This document shows positions 1 to 9,599 of a stretch of 64,000 bases of DNA, piece by piece. Origin of the DNA: an uncultured Candidatus Entotheonella sp. (GTDB lineage Bacteria; Tectomicrobia; Entotheonellia; Entotheonellales; Entotheonellaceae); NCBI GenBank assembly GCA_951828535.1, contig OX639990.1:2095300-2159299 (forward strand). The letters run 5' to 3'. Within the stretch, counting starts at the first letter, position 1. Each line of letters starts with the position of its first letter. A model generated the notes under the pieces. That model ran no database searches, was not told where the DNA came from, and saw only the letters and a program-made list of their open reading frames with translations. Position numbers and translations under genes: made by a program.

Positions 1-1
1 C

Positions 2-379
2 CTGCCCGCCAGCATGGCCGACATCCCCCTGGACTTTCGCACCCTGGCGGAGGCCGGCTCGATGCTCGGATCGGGCGCGGTGGTGGTCGTCGGCGATGAC
101 GTCTGCATGCTGGAACTGGCCCTCAACGTCGGGCGTTTCTTCCGCAACGAATCGTGCGGCAAGTGCGTGCCCTGCCGGGTCGGCTCGGAGAAGATTGTCA
201 CGCTCCTGGAAGGCATCCTGGCGGGGAACGGCTCGTGGGCCGACCTGGAACTCATCGAGGAACTGTCGGCAACCATGGCGCTGACCTCGATCTGCGGTCT
301 GGGGCAGGCGGCGCCGAACCCTATCTTGTCGGTCATCAAGCACTTCAAGGACGATATCGCCCGCTACATCGCGGCGTGA
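2..379 (+). CDS. fdsB: NAD-dependent formate dehydrogenase beta subunit (NuoF-like), C-terminal part
   Basis: The frame is open from the window edge, so only the last 125 or so residues are present; the ATG at position 14 is probably internal. The segment carries the NuoF-type motif ESCGKCVPCRVGSEK, with the closely spaced cysteines of a 4Fe-4S cluster, followed by a helical tail with a further Cys in TSICGLGQ. In the family this subunit holds FMN, binds NAD and passes electrons from the catalytic subunit. It ends 22 bases before a formate dehydrogenase alpha subunit, which favours FdsB over respiratory NuoF. The symbol rests on that neighbour. The gamma subunit (FdsG) would lie outside the window. 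Confidence 0.8.
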   Translation: MPASMADIPLDFRTLAEAGSMLGSGAVVVVGDDVCMLELALNVGRFFRNESCGKCVPCRVGSEKIVTLLEGILAGNGSWADLELIEELSATMALTSICGLGQAAPNPILSVIKHFKDDIARYIAA

Positions 380-401
380 TCAGCGGAGCGAGGGAGCACC
401 C

Positions 402-3248
402 ATGTCTGAAGCCATCGCAACCACCACAGCGAACGCCAGTGAGCCTATAGGACAAGACCGCACGAGCACGGCGAGTGGTGTCCGCATCACGATGGACGGC
501 CAATCACTCGACGTGGCGCCCGGCACGACCCTGTACGAGGCCGCTCAACAGGCGGGAATCGATGTGCCCGTGCTGTGCCACTCGCCCAAGCTGGAGCCGG
601 TTGGCGTCTGCCGCATGTGCGTGGTCGAAGTGGAGGGCAACCGTGTGCTGCAGGCCGCCTGCGTGCGTCAAGCCGAGGACGGCATGGTGGTACACACGAA
701 CGGCGACAAGGTAACGCGGTCGCGGGCCATGCTAACCGAATTGCTCATGGCCGACTATCCCACCGCCAACGGCAAGCCGGCCCCGCCACGGCAAGCCGGC
801 AAGCCCGATCTGCTGCTGGAGCTCGCCGCCGCGCAGGGCGTCACGACGCCGCGCTTTCCCGCCCGCCAATCGCTAGCAAGCTTTGATAACGGGCGCGACC
901 TGTCGTCAGCGGTCATCGCCGTCGATCACAACGCCTGCATCCTGTGCGACCGCTGCATCCGCGCCTGCGACGACGTGCAGTGCAACGACGTCATCGGGCG
1001 CACCGGCAAGGGCTACACGGCGCGCATTTCCTTCGACAACGACCTACCGATGGGCCAGTCGAGCTGCGTTTCCTGCGGCGAGTGCATGGCCGCCTGCCCG
1101 ACCGGTGCCCTGACCGACAAGCCCCTGACTCTGCCGATGCTGACGGACGTCGATCACAAACAAGTCGACTCCCTGTGTCCCTACTGCGGCGTCGGGTGCA
1201 GCATCACCTACACGGTCAACACGGAGGCCAATACCATCGTTCAGGTGTCCGGGCGCGCCAGTCCGGTGAATCATGGGCGGCTGTGCGTCAAAGGCCGTTA
1301 CGGGTTCGATTACGTGCACCACGGCGAGCGCCTGTTGGTGCCGCTGATTCGCAAGCCGGAGTACTACCCGAAGACCCCCGAGCCGCCCGCCGATCCGCGC
1401 CAGGCGTTCCGGGAAGCGACCTGGGACGAGGCCCTCGACCTGGCGGCGCAGCGCTTCATGGCCGTCCGGGAAGCGCACGGCAGCCAGGCGCTGGCCGGTT
1501 TCGGCTCCGCCAAGTGCTCGAATGAGGATAACTACCTGTTCCAGAAGCTCATCCGGGCGGTCTTCGGCACCAACAACGTCGATCACTGCACGCGACTGTG
1601 CCACGCTTCCTCGGTGGCCGCCTTGCTCGACCAGATCGGCGGCGGCTCGGTGTCGAACCCGTTTTCCGACGCGCTGGACACCGACGCCATCTTCATCATC
1701 GGCTCCAATACCACGCACAACCACCCTGTGGCGGCAACGTTCATCAAGCAGGCCGCCAACGCCGGCACCACGCTACTCGTCGCCGACCCTCGACGGCCCG
1801 AGATCGCCGACCACGCCGACCATTACGTGCGCTTCAACCCCGGTACCGACGTGGCGTTCCTCAACGGCCTCATGCACGTCATCATCCGCGAGGAGCTTTA
1901 CGACGCCGACTTCATCGAAGAGCGCACCGAGGCCTTCGACCGCCTGCGCGACACGGTGATCGCCTACACGCCGCGCCTGGTGTCGCGCCTCACCGGGGTG
2001 CCGGAGCAAAAGCTGATCGACGTCGCCCGCGCCTACGGGCGGGCCAAGCGCGCCATGATCTTCTGGGGCATGGGCATCTCGCAGCACATCACCGGCACCG
2101 ACAACGCCCGCTGCCTCATCAACCTGGCGCTGCTCACCGGCAACATCGGCCGGCCCGGCACCGGCCTGCACCCCTTGCGCGGCCAGAACAACGTACAGGG
2201 CGCCTCGGACGTCGGCCTCATTCCCATGGTCTACACCGGCTACCAGAGCGTTGCGGACGCCGAGGTGCGACGGAAATTCGAGGACGTCTGGGGCGTCACG
2301 CTCGACCCCGAACCGGGCCTTACGGTGGTGGAGATCATGTCCGCGGTGCTGGAGGGCAACATCCGAGCGATGTTCATGATGGGCGAGAACCCCTTTCTGA
2401 GCGATCCCAACATCAACAAGGTAAAGAAGTGCCTGGCCAGCATGGACTTCCTGGTGGTGCAGGATATCTTCCTCACCGAAACCGCGGCGTACGCCGACGT
2501 GATCCTGCCGGGCACGAGCTTTCCCGAGAAGACCGGCACCTTCACCAACACGGATTCGCGCGTGCAGCTCGCCCGGCAGGCCATCGACTCGCCGGGACAG
2601 GTGCGCGACGACTGGCGGATCATCGCCGACCTTGCGGCGCGCATGGGCTACCCGATGTCGTACGCCTCGGAGGAGGCCATCTGGCGGGAGATCGTGTCCC
2701 TGACGCCCGTATTCACCGGCATCACCTACGAGCGGCTGGCGCACGCGGGCATTCCGTGGCCGTGCCCGGAACCCCAGCATCCGGGCGTGCCGATCCGTTT
2801 CACCGACGGCTTCCCGCGCGGCAAGGGCAAGTTCGAGCCCGCCGAATTCGCCCCCGCCAAGGAGTTGCCGGACGCGGATTACCCCTTGGTGCTCAACACC
2901 GGACGGGTGCTGCAGCACTGGCACACGGGCACCATGACGCGGCGCGCCAAGGCGCTGGACGCCATGGTGCCGGAAGCGTTGCTGGAGATGACGCCGGAGG
3001 ATATGACAACGTTGCACATCGAGGATGGCGAATGGGTACGGGTATTATCGCGGCGGGGCGAGATCACGGTGAGGGTGACGGCGTCGACCAAGCCGTCAAC
3101 GGGCAGCGTCTTCCTGCCGTTTCATTTCAAGGAAGCCGCCGCCAACCTGCTGACCATCGACGCCCTCGACCCGTACGGCAAAATACCGGAGTTCAAATTC
3201 TGCGCCGTGCGGGTCGAGAAAATCGTTGGGCGGATGGGTGCGGGATAA
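402..3248 (+). CDS. fdsA: NAD-dependent formate dehydrogenase alpha subunit (Mo/W-bisPGD)
   Basis: At 948 residues this matches FdsA, which oxidises formate to CO2 in the cytoplasm and passes electrons to the FdsB/FdsG subunits. Domains in order: an N-terminal 2Fe-2S ferredoxin domain (about residues 25-105, CHSPKLEPVGVCRMC), a His-Cys and a two-cluster 4Fe-4S region (CILCDRCIRAC, CVSCGECMAACP), a molybdopterin 4Fe-4S motif (CPYCGVGC), then the large bis-MGD domain and a C-terminal molybdopterin-dinucleotide domain. The predicted metal ligand is Cys400 in RLCHASS, where selenocysteine enzymes have Sec, so this is a cysteine form. The start follows a GAGGGAG ribosome site. No fdhD or fdsD follows; the next gene is on the other strand. 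Confidence 0.93.
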   Translation: MSEAIATTTANASEPIGQDRTSTASGVRITMDGQSLDVAPGTTLYEAAQQAGIDVPVLCHSPKLEPVGVCRMCVVEVEGNRVLQAACVRQAEDGMVVHTNGDKVTRSRAMLTELLMADYPTANGKPAPPRQAGKPDLLLELAAAQGVTTPRFPARQSLASFDNGRDLSSAVIAVDHNACILCDRCIRACDDVQCNDVIGRTGKGYTARISFDNDLPMGQSSCVSCGECMAACPTGALTDKPLTLPMLTDVDHKQVDSLCPYCGVGCSITYTVNTEANTIVQVSGRASPVNHGRLCVKGRYGFDYVHHGERLLVPLIRKPEYYPKTPEPPADPRQAFREATWDEALDLAAQRFMAVREAHGSQALAGFGSAKCSNEDNYLFQKLIRAVFGTNNVDHCTRLCHASSVAALLDQIGGGSVSNPFSDALDTDAIFIIGSNTTHNHPVAATFIKQAANAGTTLLVADPRRPEIADHADHYVRFNPGTDVAFLNGLMHVIIREELYDADFIEERTEAFDRLRDTVIAYTPRLVSRLTGVPEQKLIDVARAYGRAKRAMIFWGMGISQHITGTDNARCLINLALLTGNIGRPGTGLHPLRGQNNVQGASDVGLIPMVYTGYQSVADAEVRRKFEDVWGVTLDPEPGLTVVEIMSAVLEGNIRAMFMMGENPFLSDPNINKVKKCLASMDFLVVQDIFLTETAAYADVILPGTSFPEKTGTFTNTDSRVQLARQAIDSPGQVRDDWRIIADLAARMGYPMSYASEEAIWREIVSLTPVFTGITYERLAHAGIPWPCPEPQHPGVPIRFTDGFPRGKGKFEPAEFAPAKELPDADYPLVLNTGRVLQHWHTGTMTRRAKALDAMVPEALLEMTPEDMTTLHIEDGEWVRVLSRRGEITVRVTASTKPSTGSVFLPFHFKEAAANLLTIDALDPYGKIPEFKFCAVRVEKIVGRMGAG

Positions 3249-3254
3249 GGGAAT

Positions 3255-3653
3255 CTACTTCGGCACCCGCTTGAGTGACACGGAATTGAGACAATAGCGT
3301 TTGTAGGTGGGTGCCGGGCCGTCGTCGAAGACGTGACCGAGGTGTGCGTCGCAGGTGCTGCACATGACCTCGGTGCGGCGCATGAAAAAGCTGCGGTCCT
3401 CTTCGTACTCGACGCTCTCGGGTGTTAGCGGCTGCCAGAAGCTCGGCCAGCCGGTTCTCGAATCGAATTTGGTGTCGGAACTGAACAGATCGCTGCCGCA
3501 GCACATACATTGATAAATGCCGGGCTCTTTTGAGTCGTGATACTCCCCGGTGAAGGCGCGTTCCGTGCCCTTGCGGCGGCAGACTTCATATTGCGCCGGG
3601 GTCAGTTGCTGGCGCCACTCCGCATCTGTCTTGACGATTTTGGTTGCTTTCAT
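3255..3653 (-). CDS. msrB: Peptide-methionine (R)-S-oxide reductase
   Basis: This 132-residue protein reduces the R epimer of methionine sulfoxide in proteins. Zinc cysteines are Cys49/Cys52 and Cys98/Cys101, and the catalytic cysteine is Cys121 in RYCLNS, so it is a cysteine rather than a selenocysteine MsrB. The family signature TGWPSFW is present. An in-frame ATG lies 12 codons upstream, but the chosen ATG has an AGAGGAGA ribosome site directly before it and gives the usual N-terminus. It is a single-gene unit, convergent with the formate dehydrogenase operon. Confidence 0.95.
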   Translation of the reverse strand: MKATKIVKTDAEWRQQLTPAQYEVCRRKGTERAFTGEYHDSKEPGIYQCMCCGSDLFSSDTKFDSRTGWPSFWQPLTPESVEYEEDRSFFMRRTEVMCSTCDAHLGHVFDDGPAPTYKRYCLNSVSLKRVPK

Positions 3654-3736
3654 GGTCTTCTCCTCTGGTGATGGCGGCGGAATATCCAACCCTGCTATGA
3701 ACGACAGAATACCATAACTCCGGGGTTTCTAACCGA

Positions 3737-4384
3737 TTGATTGAGGTGTTCCCAGTGTCCGAGGTACTCCATCAAGTCACCCAGGCGATTACCGCGGACG
3801 ATCTGCCGCGCATGGTCCTGAGCCGCGCGGCCTTGCCGGCGCCGTTGCGCGACTTCATAGCGGCACGCGCGGGCTTTCTGGACAACCACAGCCTGGCAGA
3901 GCAGGGCCTGCCGGGCAGCACCGCCGAGCGTTTCCGGGAGGTAGGCCGCCTGACGGGATATCTGCAAGAATTCCTGCCCGCGGCGCCCGAGAGCCGCAAG
4001 ATACCGCTGGGGTTCATTCTGGCAGCGTCCACCGTGGTGCATCTGTTCGATGAAACGCATTCCGTATCGCGCTGGATCGAGGAGGTCTTTCTGCGGGATT
4101 TCGAGTCGCGGCTCGATGAGGAGATTCATCCGGGGCAGCACTTGCTGGTCGCGGAACGCCTGCAATTCGAGGGCTTCACAGACGAAACGGCGGGGTTACG
4201 CGTGCTGCAAAGCAGCCCGGAAGGTCCCGTATCGTCGACGGTGGTGGATTTCCGGGTAGGCCGCCTGCTGGGCGTGGCGTACGTGGTCACGCTGGGCAAC
4301 TACACCCAGCAAGCCCTCACACAACGCCTGGGCCAGACGCTGGAGCGCCACATGGTGCAGGCGATTCTGGAAGTGCCTCGTTAA
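3737..4384 (+). CDS. Conserved-looking hypothetical protein
   Basis: I do not recognise this 215-residue protein. It has no signal peptide or membrane span. It looks like a soluble alpha/beta protein: a helical, charged N-terminal half, then a segment with FVTDETAG-like beta-rich spacing (residues about 150-190) and a final amphipathic helix. The first codon taken here is TTG; GTG codons at 3746 and 3755 are equally plausible starts. It is divergent from msrB with an 83-base gap. Codon use is like the surrounding high-GC genes, so it is likely real. Confidence 0.6.
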   Translation: MIEVFPVSEVLHQVTQAITADDLPRMVLSRAALPAPLRDFIAARAGFLDNHSLAEQGLPGSTAERFREVGRLTGYLQEFLPAAPESRKIPLGFILAASTVVHLFDETHSVSRWIEEVFLRDFESRLDEEIHPGQHLLVAERLQFEGFTDETAGLRVLQSSPEGPVSSTVVDFRVGRLLGVAYVVTLGNYTQQALTQRLGQTLERHMVQAILEVPR

Positions 4385-4417
4385 ATCCGAGGGGTCAGCC
4401 GAGAACCTTCCCTGCCT

Positions 4418-5332
4418 TTACTCGTCGGATTCGTCCAAGTCGAGCAGGGCTTCGAGTTCCGTAATGATCGCCAGGGCCGATCTGGATTTTGGCGACGGAA
4501 TGTCCGTGCCCCTTTGCACCCGCTGCCTTAACCGTTCTAATGCTGTACGGACTTGAAGATCCGACGTATTTTCCTGGAACGTCTTCAAGAACTCCCGCCA
4601 GTAAACCGTTTTGATTCCACAAAGCTGTACGTCGTCGAGCTTCTGCAGGTAGGCGTCCATCATCCCCGTCCGCGCCAACCGGCCGAAATTGCCACCACCA
4701 TCGGCTCGGGGCCTGTCGAGGATCTGGTCGGATTTATTGGGATAGGGGTTGACGCGATCAGGGGTTTCAATGTCGGTCGGTTGTCTCGTTCGCCGCACGT
4801 GTTGCCAATGATGATTTCGGTATGCGGCAGCGTACCTCGCAGACTCGACAAAGGGTTCAAAGAGAATGGGAGAGCCGCTAATGACGTTCCCCAATGCCCA
4901 GGGCACGACGACGATCAAATCCTGCCTCATGCAGGCATCAATTGTGACTTGAAACCTCAGGCTCGGCTCTGCTTCCTTCGCCAACAAATACCAACCTTTG
5001 AGCTCGATGCCCAGCAAAACTTCACCGCTTGAAACCTGACGCAGGAGAATGTCGGGGAATGTCTGCGCTTGTCTGACAAAACTGTAGAGCGAGTACGTTC
5101 CATGCGAATCCCAGGTATTGCGAACCAAATTCAGTGTCCGCACGACCTGATCCTCAATCGTCGCCCCCAATACAGTGTTCAACGTGTGAAGATCGGTCGC
5201 CATGATGCCAGAAATGTGCGTTTCGGTGCGGAAGTACAAAGGCAAAGAGGCAATCGCCTCACGGATGTTTCTATATAGCGGGAAGTGCTCCCATTCGTTC
5301 ACGGATTCTCGGGTCGGCGGTGATGGCGCCAT
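4418..5332 (-). CDS. Putative type II restriction endonuclease
   Basis: This 304-residue protein lies 11 bases downstream of a DNA methyltransferase on the same strand. A PD-(D/E)XK-like active site is visible: PD at residues 93-94 and ELK at 110-112 (GIELKGW), with hydrophobic beta strands around both. I infer that it is the restriction partner of the methyltransferase, cutting the same site when unmodified. The recognition sequence cannot be read from the sequence. Its GC content and codon use are lower than those of neighbouring housekeeping genes, which suits a transferred cassette. It could alternatively be a non-restriction DNA-binding partner, since no family name is recognised. Confidence 0.6.
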   Translation of the reverse strand: MAPSPPTRESVNEWEHFPLYRNIREAIASLPLYFRTETHISGIMATDLHTLNTVLGATIEDQVVRTLNLVRNTWDSHGTYSLYSFVRQAQTFPDILLRQVSSGEVLLGIELKGWYLLAKEAEPSLRFQVTIDACMRQDLIVVVPWALGNVISGSPILFEPFVESARYAAAYRNHHWQHVRRTRQPTDIETPDRVNPYPNKSDQILDRPRADGGGNFGRLARTGMMDAYLQKLDDVQLCGIKTVYWREFLKTFQENTSDLQVRTALERLRQRVQRGTDIPSPKSRSALAIITELEALLDLDESDE

Positions 5333-5343
5333 GGTCTACCTCC

Positions 5344-6435
5344 CTACGGCCATAAGGAAGCCGACCTTCGCAATCTCTCCGCCGCCGCTGCGTAGAATTC
5401 GGAAATCGTCTCTGCGCCGTGGTATTCCCGGCCCAGGTGGTAGGAGACGATGGCGCCAGGACACAACCCGCCGAATGGCTCCCAAACAACATCGCCACGG
5501 TCCGTCGATGCTCGAATAATCACGTCGATAAGCTTCAGCGGTTTCTGGCTGCCGTGCAGGCTGCGAAACTTGTACTTCATCCCATTTCTCGACCCTTGTA
5601 TACGTTCTGCCCCACCGACCTGCGGTTCCCGCCAGACGTTCGTAACTCCAACCTCGCATTTGAATTTTGCTCGCAGCCTCGACCACTGCTCACCGGATAG
5701 AGGTCCTTTCCCGTCCGTGCTGAAATAGGGGCGACCGCTCGGGTCGCCATGCTCGTTGGCATAGGCGGCCAATTTCACGAAGGTGTCAACCGGGGGGTAA
5801 TACCAGAGGTGATCGGCGGTAAGGTACTTTCTCGTAGCCGCGTTACGCACACCGCACGCCTCGTTAGCCAGCCTAAGAGGCAACCCGGCGCGCTTCCACT
5901 CATGGCGAAGCCACGCCTGCATAGTCAAAACTTCACCCTGGACCCGAAACTTCGCGGCCTTGACGTAGTGGACACAAACTTCGGTAACGACAGGGAATTT
6001 TCTCAGAGTCTGCGTATTCGCATTGCCGGCAACGTGCCCCAATCCCTTGTCCCAGATGTTGCAACAGCGATACTCCCAGCCCTGCGCCACCAGCACCGGA
6101 TGGACGTTAGCCCAGCCTGCCTCGGTATTCCAGAACCACAATGTCGTCTCGGGCGTGGCCCGTTCGCTCCACGCCTTGACGTGCGGTTCGTACCACTCGT
6201 GCAGGGATTCCGCATCATGGCAATCTCCGGGGAACCCGCTCACGCCGTAAGGACCGTCGGAGATGATACACGTCGGCGTCGGCCAATCCGCATACAGGTT
6301 CTCGGCTCGATCAAAGTGTATTGCTACCTTGCCGCGGGTTTGACACTGGCCGCGTCTCAACTCTGGCTGCTCGCCGGCCGCCTCGGAAAACAGCCGGCTC
6401 TGGACCATTTGCTTAATCTCTGCCAATGGCAACAC
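5344..6435 (-). CDS. Site-specific DNA methyltransferase, beta-class (N6-adenine or N4-cytosine)
   Basis: This 363-residue enzyme transfers a methyl group from S-adenosylmethionine to an exocyclic amino group in DNA. The catalytic motif IV comes first (SDGPYGV, about residues 59-65). The AdoMet-binding motif comes near the C-terminus (WEPFGGLCPGA), which is the beta-class order. The motif is DGPY instead of the usual DPPY or SPPY, a variant I take as functional because the surrounding residues are well formed. The start is GTG with a weak ribosome site. It leads a two-gene unit with the putative endonuclease, which favours protection of the host before cutting. Confidence 0.8.
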   Translation of the reverse strand: MLPLAEIKQMVQSRLFSEAAGEQPELRRGQCQTRGKVAIHFDRAENLYADWPTPTCIISDGPYGVSGFPGDCHDAESLHEWYEPHVKAWSERATPETTLWFWNTEAGWANVHPVLVAQGWEYRCCNIWDKGLGHVAGNANTQTLRKFPVVTEVCVHYVKAAKFRVQGEVLTMQAWLRHEWKRAGLPLRLANEACGVRNAATRKYLTADHLWYYPPVDTFVKLAAYANEHGDPSGRPYFSTDGKGPLSGEQWSRLRAKFKCEVGVTNVWREPQVGGAERIQGSRNGMKYKFRSLHGSQKPLKLIDVIIRASTDRGDVVWEPFGGLCPGAIVSYHLGREYHGAETISEFYAAAAERLRRSASLWP

Positions 6436-6454
6436 CTGTCACGCTATTCATACC

Positions 6455-7330
6455 TTACCCGCCCGCCTCACTGACCTCTGCTTCCTGACCGCTGGCCACC
6501 GAGATTTCCTCGATCGCTGCAGGCGCGTCGCCACCATCGATGTTAGTAGTGGGAGGGCCGCCATTGCCGGACGGCACGATCCCCTCGGCCATGTCTATCA
6601 GCGGCTTGATAAGATCAATGGGTATCGGAAAGACAATCGTCGAATTGTTCTCCACCGCCACCTCCGTGAGGGTCTGCAGGAAGCGCAGTTGCAGCGACAT
6701 GGGGTGGCGTCCCATGATGTCGGCGGCCTCGGCCAGCCGCGTCGAAGCCTGAAACTCGCCCTCTGCCGCGATGACCTTCGCGCGCCGTTCGCGTTCGGCC
6801 TCCGCCTGCCGGGCCATGGCTCTCTGCATTTCCTGCGGCAAGTCCACGTGTTTGATCTCAACCGAATCGACCTTGATCCCCCACTGGTCGGTCTCGGAAT
6901 CCAGAATCGTCTGCAGGCGATGGTTGATGGTGTCGCGCGCGCTTAACAACTCATCCAGTTCGAACTGCCCCAGCACATTACGCAGCACCGTTTGGGCCTT
7001 CTGGTAGGTCGCCGAAAAGTACTCCTCGACGTTCACCACCGCCTCTTTGGGGCTGAGAATCCGGAAGAAGACGACGGCGTTGACCTTGAGGGTGACGTTG
7101 TCCTTGGTAATGATGTCCTGCGGCGGCACGTCCACGTTCACCACCCGCGTGTTGATCCTGTGCATTTTTTCGATGAGCGGAATGATAAAGATCAGCCCCG
7201 GCCCGCGTACGGCCTGATACCTGCCGAGGCGCAGCACGACGCCGCGCTCCCACTCGCGCAGAATCCGCACGGCATTGACGAGAATGAGCAAGACAACAAT
7301 GAGTACGAACCCAAACTGCGAAATCATCAT
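6455..7330 (-). CDS. Slipin / stomatin-like SPFH (band 7) membrane protein
   Basis: This 291-residue protein has one N-terminal membrane segment (about residues 5-22) followed by the SPFH domain ([15 protein letters not shown] through [28 protein letters not shown], split here into separate motifs) and a coiled-coil stretch rich in Ala and Glu. Slipins oligomerise at the inner membrane. Its start codon overlaps the stop of the NfeD protease gene by 4 bases, the classic nfeD-slipin arrangement in which the protease is thought to cleave the slipin C-terminal region. The C-terminal tail (residues 245-291) is low-complexity and acidic. Confidence 0.92.
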   Translation of the reverse strand: MMISQFGFVLIVVLLILVNAVRILREWERGVVLRLGRYQAVRGPGLIFIIPLIEKMHRINTRVVNVDVPPQDIITKDNVTLKVNAVVFFRILSPKEAVVNVEEYFSATYQKAQTVLRNVLGQFELDELLSARDTINHRLQTILDSETDQWGIKVDSVEIKHVDLPQEMQRAMARQAEAERERRAKVIAAEGEFQASTRLAEAADIMGRHPMSLQLRFLQTLTEVAVENNSTIVFPIPIDLIKPLIDMAEGIVPSGNGGPPTTNIDGGDAPAAIEEISVASGQEAEVSEAGG

Positions 7331-8631
7331 GAAATTCTCTCCTCCGTAGCCTTCTCAACGGTCAATTTCAGTCCCTCGACCCCCACGATACGCACCGCTT
7401 CGCCAACTTCGATGTCCGTGGCGCCCCTGGCGCTCCACAGAGAGCCGCGCAGCTGCACGGTGCCGGTCGGGGCGAGGCGGGCGAACACCGTGCCGATCTC
7501 GCCAACCATGCCCTCGGAGCCGCTGACCGGCTGGTTGCGAAAGCCGCGTACCGCAGCGCCAATGATAAACGTAAACAGGGCCGCGGTGGTGCCGACCACC
7601 ACGATGATCGTGCTCAATGGGATTTGCAGGTACTCCTCGGGGGAGTCGATCAGCATGAGCGCGCCCAGGAACATGGCCACCGCACCGCCCAGCGTCAGCA
7701 TGCCAAAACTGGCGACGCTGGCTTCCAGAATGAACATAATGATGCTCAGCCCGATCAGCAGCAGCCCGGCGTAATTGACCGGCAGTGTCTGCAAGGAATA
7801 GAAGGCCAGCAGCAGAGAAATGGCGCCGATGACGCCAGGAAAAATCAGCCCCGGATTGTACAGCTCGATCATCAGGCCCAGCGAGCCCAGGCTCAGGAGC
7901 ATCAGGGCGAACTGCGGATGGGAGATCACCGCGAGCACGCGCTGACGCCAACTCATCTGCTTCGACACCATGGTGGCGTCCGCCGTGTGCAGGGTGACCG
8001 GCTCGCCCGCCACCGATACCTCGCGGCCGTCGAGCTGGGCCAGCAGGTCGGCGAGGTCTTCGGCAACGATGTCGATGACGTCGATTTCCAGGGCACGCGT
8101 TTCGGTAATCGACACGCTCTCCCGCACCGCCTCCTCGGCCCAATCGGCGTTTTTCTGCCGCTGGTTGGCGATGGAGCGGGCAAAGGCGGCGAGGTCGTTT
8201 TCTGCCTTGGTGCGCATGTCGCCCTCAATGTCGGAACCTTCCCCGGAAACGGGATGCGCGGCGCCAATGTTGGTGCCCGGCGCCATGGCCGCGACGTGGC
8301 CGGCGATGGTGATGAAGGTGCCGGCCGAGGCCGCCCGGGCACCGCTCGGCGATACGTATACCACCACCGGCACGTTGGCGTTCAGGATCGCCTTGACGAT
8401 CAGGCGGGTCGACTCCACCAGACCGCCGGGGGTATCCAGCTGAAAAACGACCGCGCCGGCGTTGCCGGCCTCGGCCTGCTCGATGCTTTGGGTCATGTAT
8501 TCGACGACGACGGGATTAATGATGCCCTCAACAACGTGAACATCCACGTGGGAATCGGCTGCCGGGGTCGGAGAACCCAGGGACAGAGCCAATCCGAGTA
8601 GCGCGACGGCAAGGAAAAGCAGGCGAGGCAT
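7327..8631 (-). CDS. nfeD: NfeD-family membrane serine protease (ClpP class)
   Basis: The long form of NfeD, 434 residues. It has a signal peptide (residues 1-25), then a ClpP-like protease domain with the Ser-Lys dyad expected at Ser102 (RAASAGTFI) and Lys142 (MRTKAEN), by comparison with the archaeal 1510-N protease. Four or five membrane helices follow (about residues 230-350) and a C-terminal soluble NfeD beta-barrel (residues 370-434). The family is membrane bound with the protease domain outside the cytoplasm. It is the first gene of a two-gene operon with slipin. Confidence 0.92.
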   Translation of the reverse strand: MPRLLFLAVALLGLALSLGSPTPAADSHVDVHVVEGIINPVVVEYMTQSIEQAEAGNAGAVVFQLDTPGGLVESTRLIVKAILNANVPVVVYVSPSGARAASAGTFITIAGHVAAMAPGTNIGAAHPVSGEGSDIEGDMRTKAENDLAAFARSIANQRQKNADWAEEAVRESVSITETRALEIDVIDIVAEDLADLLAQLDGREVSVAGEPVTLHTADATMVSKQMSWRQRVLAVISHPQFALMLLSLGSLGLMIELYNPGLIFPGVIGAISLLLAFYSLQTLPVNYAGLLLIGLSIIMFILEASVASFGMLTLGGAVAMFLGALMLIDSPEEYLQIPLSTIIVVVGTTAALFTFIIGAAVRGFRNQPVSGSEGMVGEIGTVFARLAPTGTVQLRGSLWSARGATDIEVGEAVRIVGVEGLKLTVEKATEERIS

Positions 8632-8752
8632 ACAACACCTGAGCAGTAGCGAGCCCTGGGGCTCGTCGGTGTGCGGGATGGGCGAAAAAGTGCGTGATTA
8701 TACCACAGGGCAACGATAAAGAGCGGCGCCTGTGCAAAAGTTGGCCTGGGAC

Positions 8753-9541
8753 TTACGTGGCATCGGCGGGGGCTTCGATGTGCAGCAGCATCAGGGTGCC
8801 GCCGACAACCAGGCCGGGCATGCAGACGAAGTTCAGCAGCGGCAGTAGCAGCGACAGGGACGCCGACGCCCCGAACCCGAGCATGAGCCAGCGATGCCGC
8901 CAGACCAAGACACGGCGCTGAGCGAAGCGCAGGTGCCGGCTGTCCATGGCGAAGCTGGCATACTCAAGCGGTAGAAACACCAGGGTGAAGAGCATGGCGA
9001 CGGTAACCGTAATCGGCGCCAGGAAGGGCAGCAAGAGGCCCAGTACCCACAACAGAAGCTGCACGCCGGCGAAGAAGGCAACCTTGCGGAACTCGTCCAC
9101 TACGGATTCAAACACGGTGGCCAGGGCGGCTTTCCAGCTTGTGGCGTCTGGCCCCTGTTTCCCCGTCACCAACCCCTCGACGCGCTGCGACAGCAGGGCC
9201 AGAAAGGGCGCGGCGATCACCAGGCCGAGAGCCAAAAAGGCCCCGTACAGGATCAGCAGCGCCGCCAGCAGCAGCACGATTCCGATGGACCAGGCGAACA
9301 CGCGCAAGGGCACCACCCACGCCCAGGCGAGCCAGAAGTCGGGCGCGGCCGGGTACATCCACCCGGTGGTAAGGCTGTAGAGGGTGCCGAAGAAATACAG
9401 GAAGACGGCCAGAGCGGCGGCGAAAACGCCGACGTTCACCACCGCCGGCAGCACGGCCCACGTCCACAGGGAGCGGTGGCGTGCCAGAAAGGCGATGCCC
9501 TGAAACGGGAAACGGCAGCCGCGTAGGAGATCAGCCAGCAA
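8753..9541 (-). CDS. EI24-domain (CysZ-like) membrane protein
   Basis: A 262-residue polytopic membrane protein with about six hydrophobic segments. It starts with the family-like pattern RGCRFPFQGIAFLARHRSLW and continues with the AAPFLALLSQRVE segment typical of EI24/CysZ-like proteins. CysZ transports sulfate, but no cysteine biosynthesis genes are near, so I do not assign a substrate. The start appears to be TTG, with GAGGTG just upstream. The 121 bases between it and nfeD hold no gene. Confidence 0.75.
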   Translation of the reverse strand: MLADLLRGCRFPFQGIAFLARHRSLWTWAVLPAVVNVGVFAAALAVFLYFFGTLYSLTTGWMYPAAPDFWLAWAWVVPLRVFAWSIGIVLLLAALLILYGAFLALGLVIAAPFLALLSQRVEGLVTGKQGPDATSWKAALATVFESVVDEFRKVAFFAGVQLLLWVLGLLLPFLAPITVTVAMLFTLVFLPLEYASFAMDSRHLRFAQRRVLVWRHRWLMLGFGASASLSLLLPLLNFVCMPGLVVGGTLMLLHIEAPADAT

Positions 9542-9599
9542 TGGGCACCTCGATACCTCCCCGCCCGACGACCCGGCACCGGCAGCGGATCAAGGCGCC

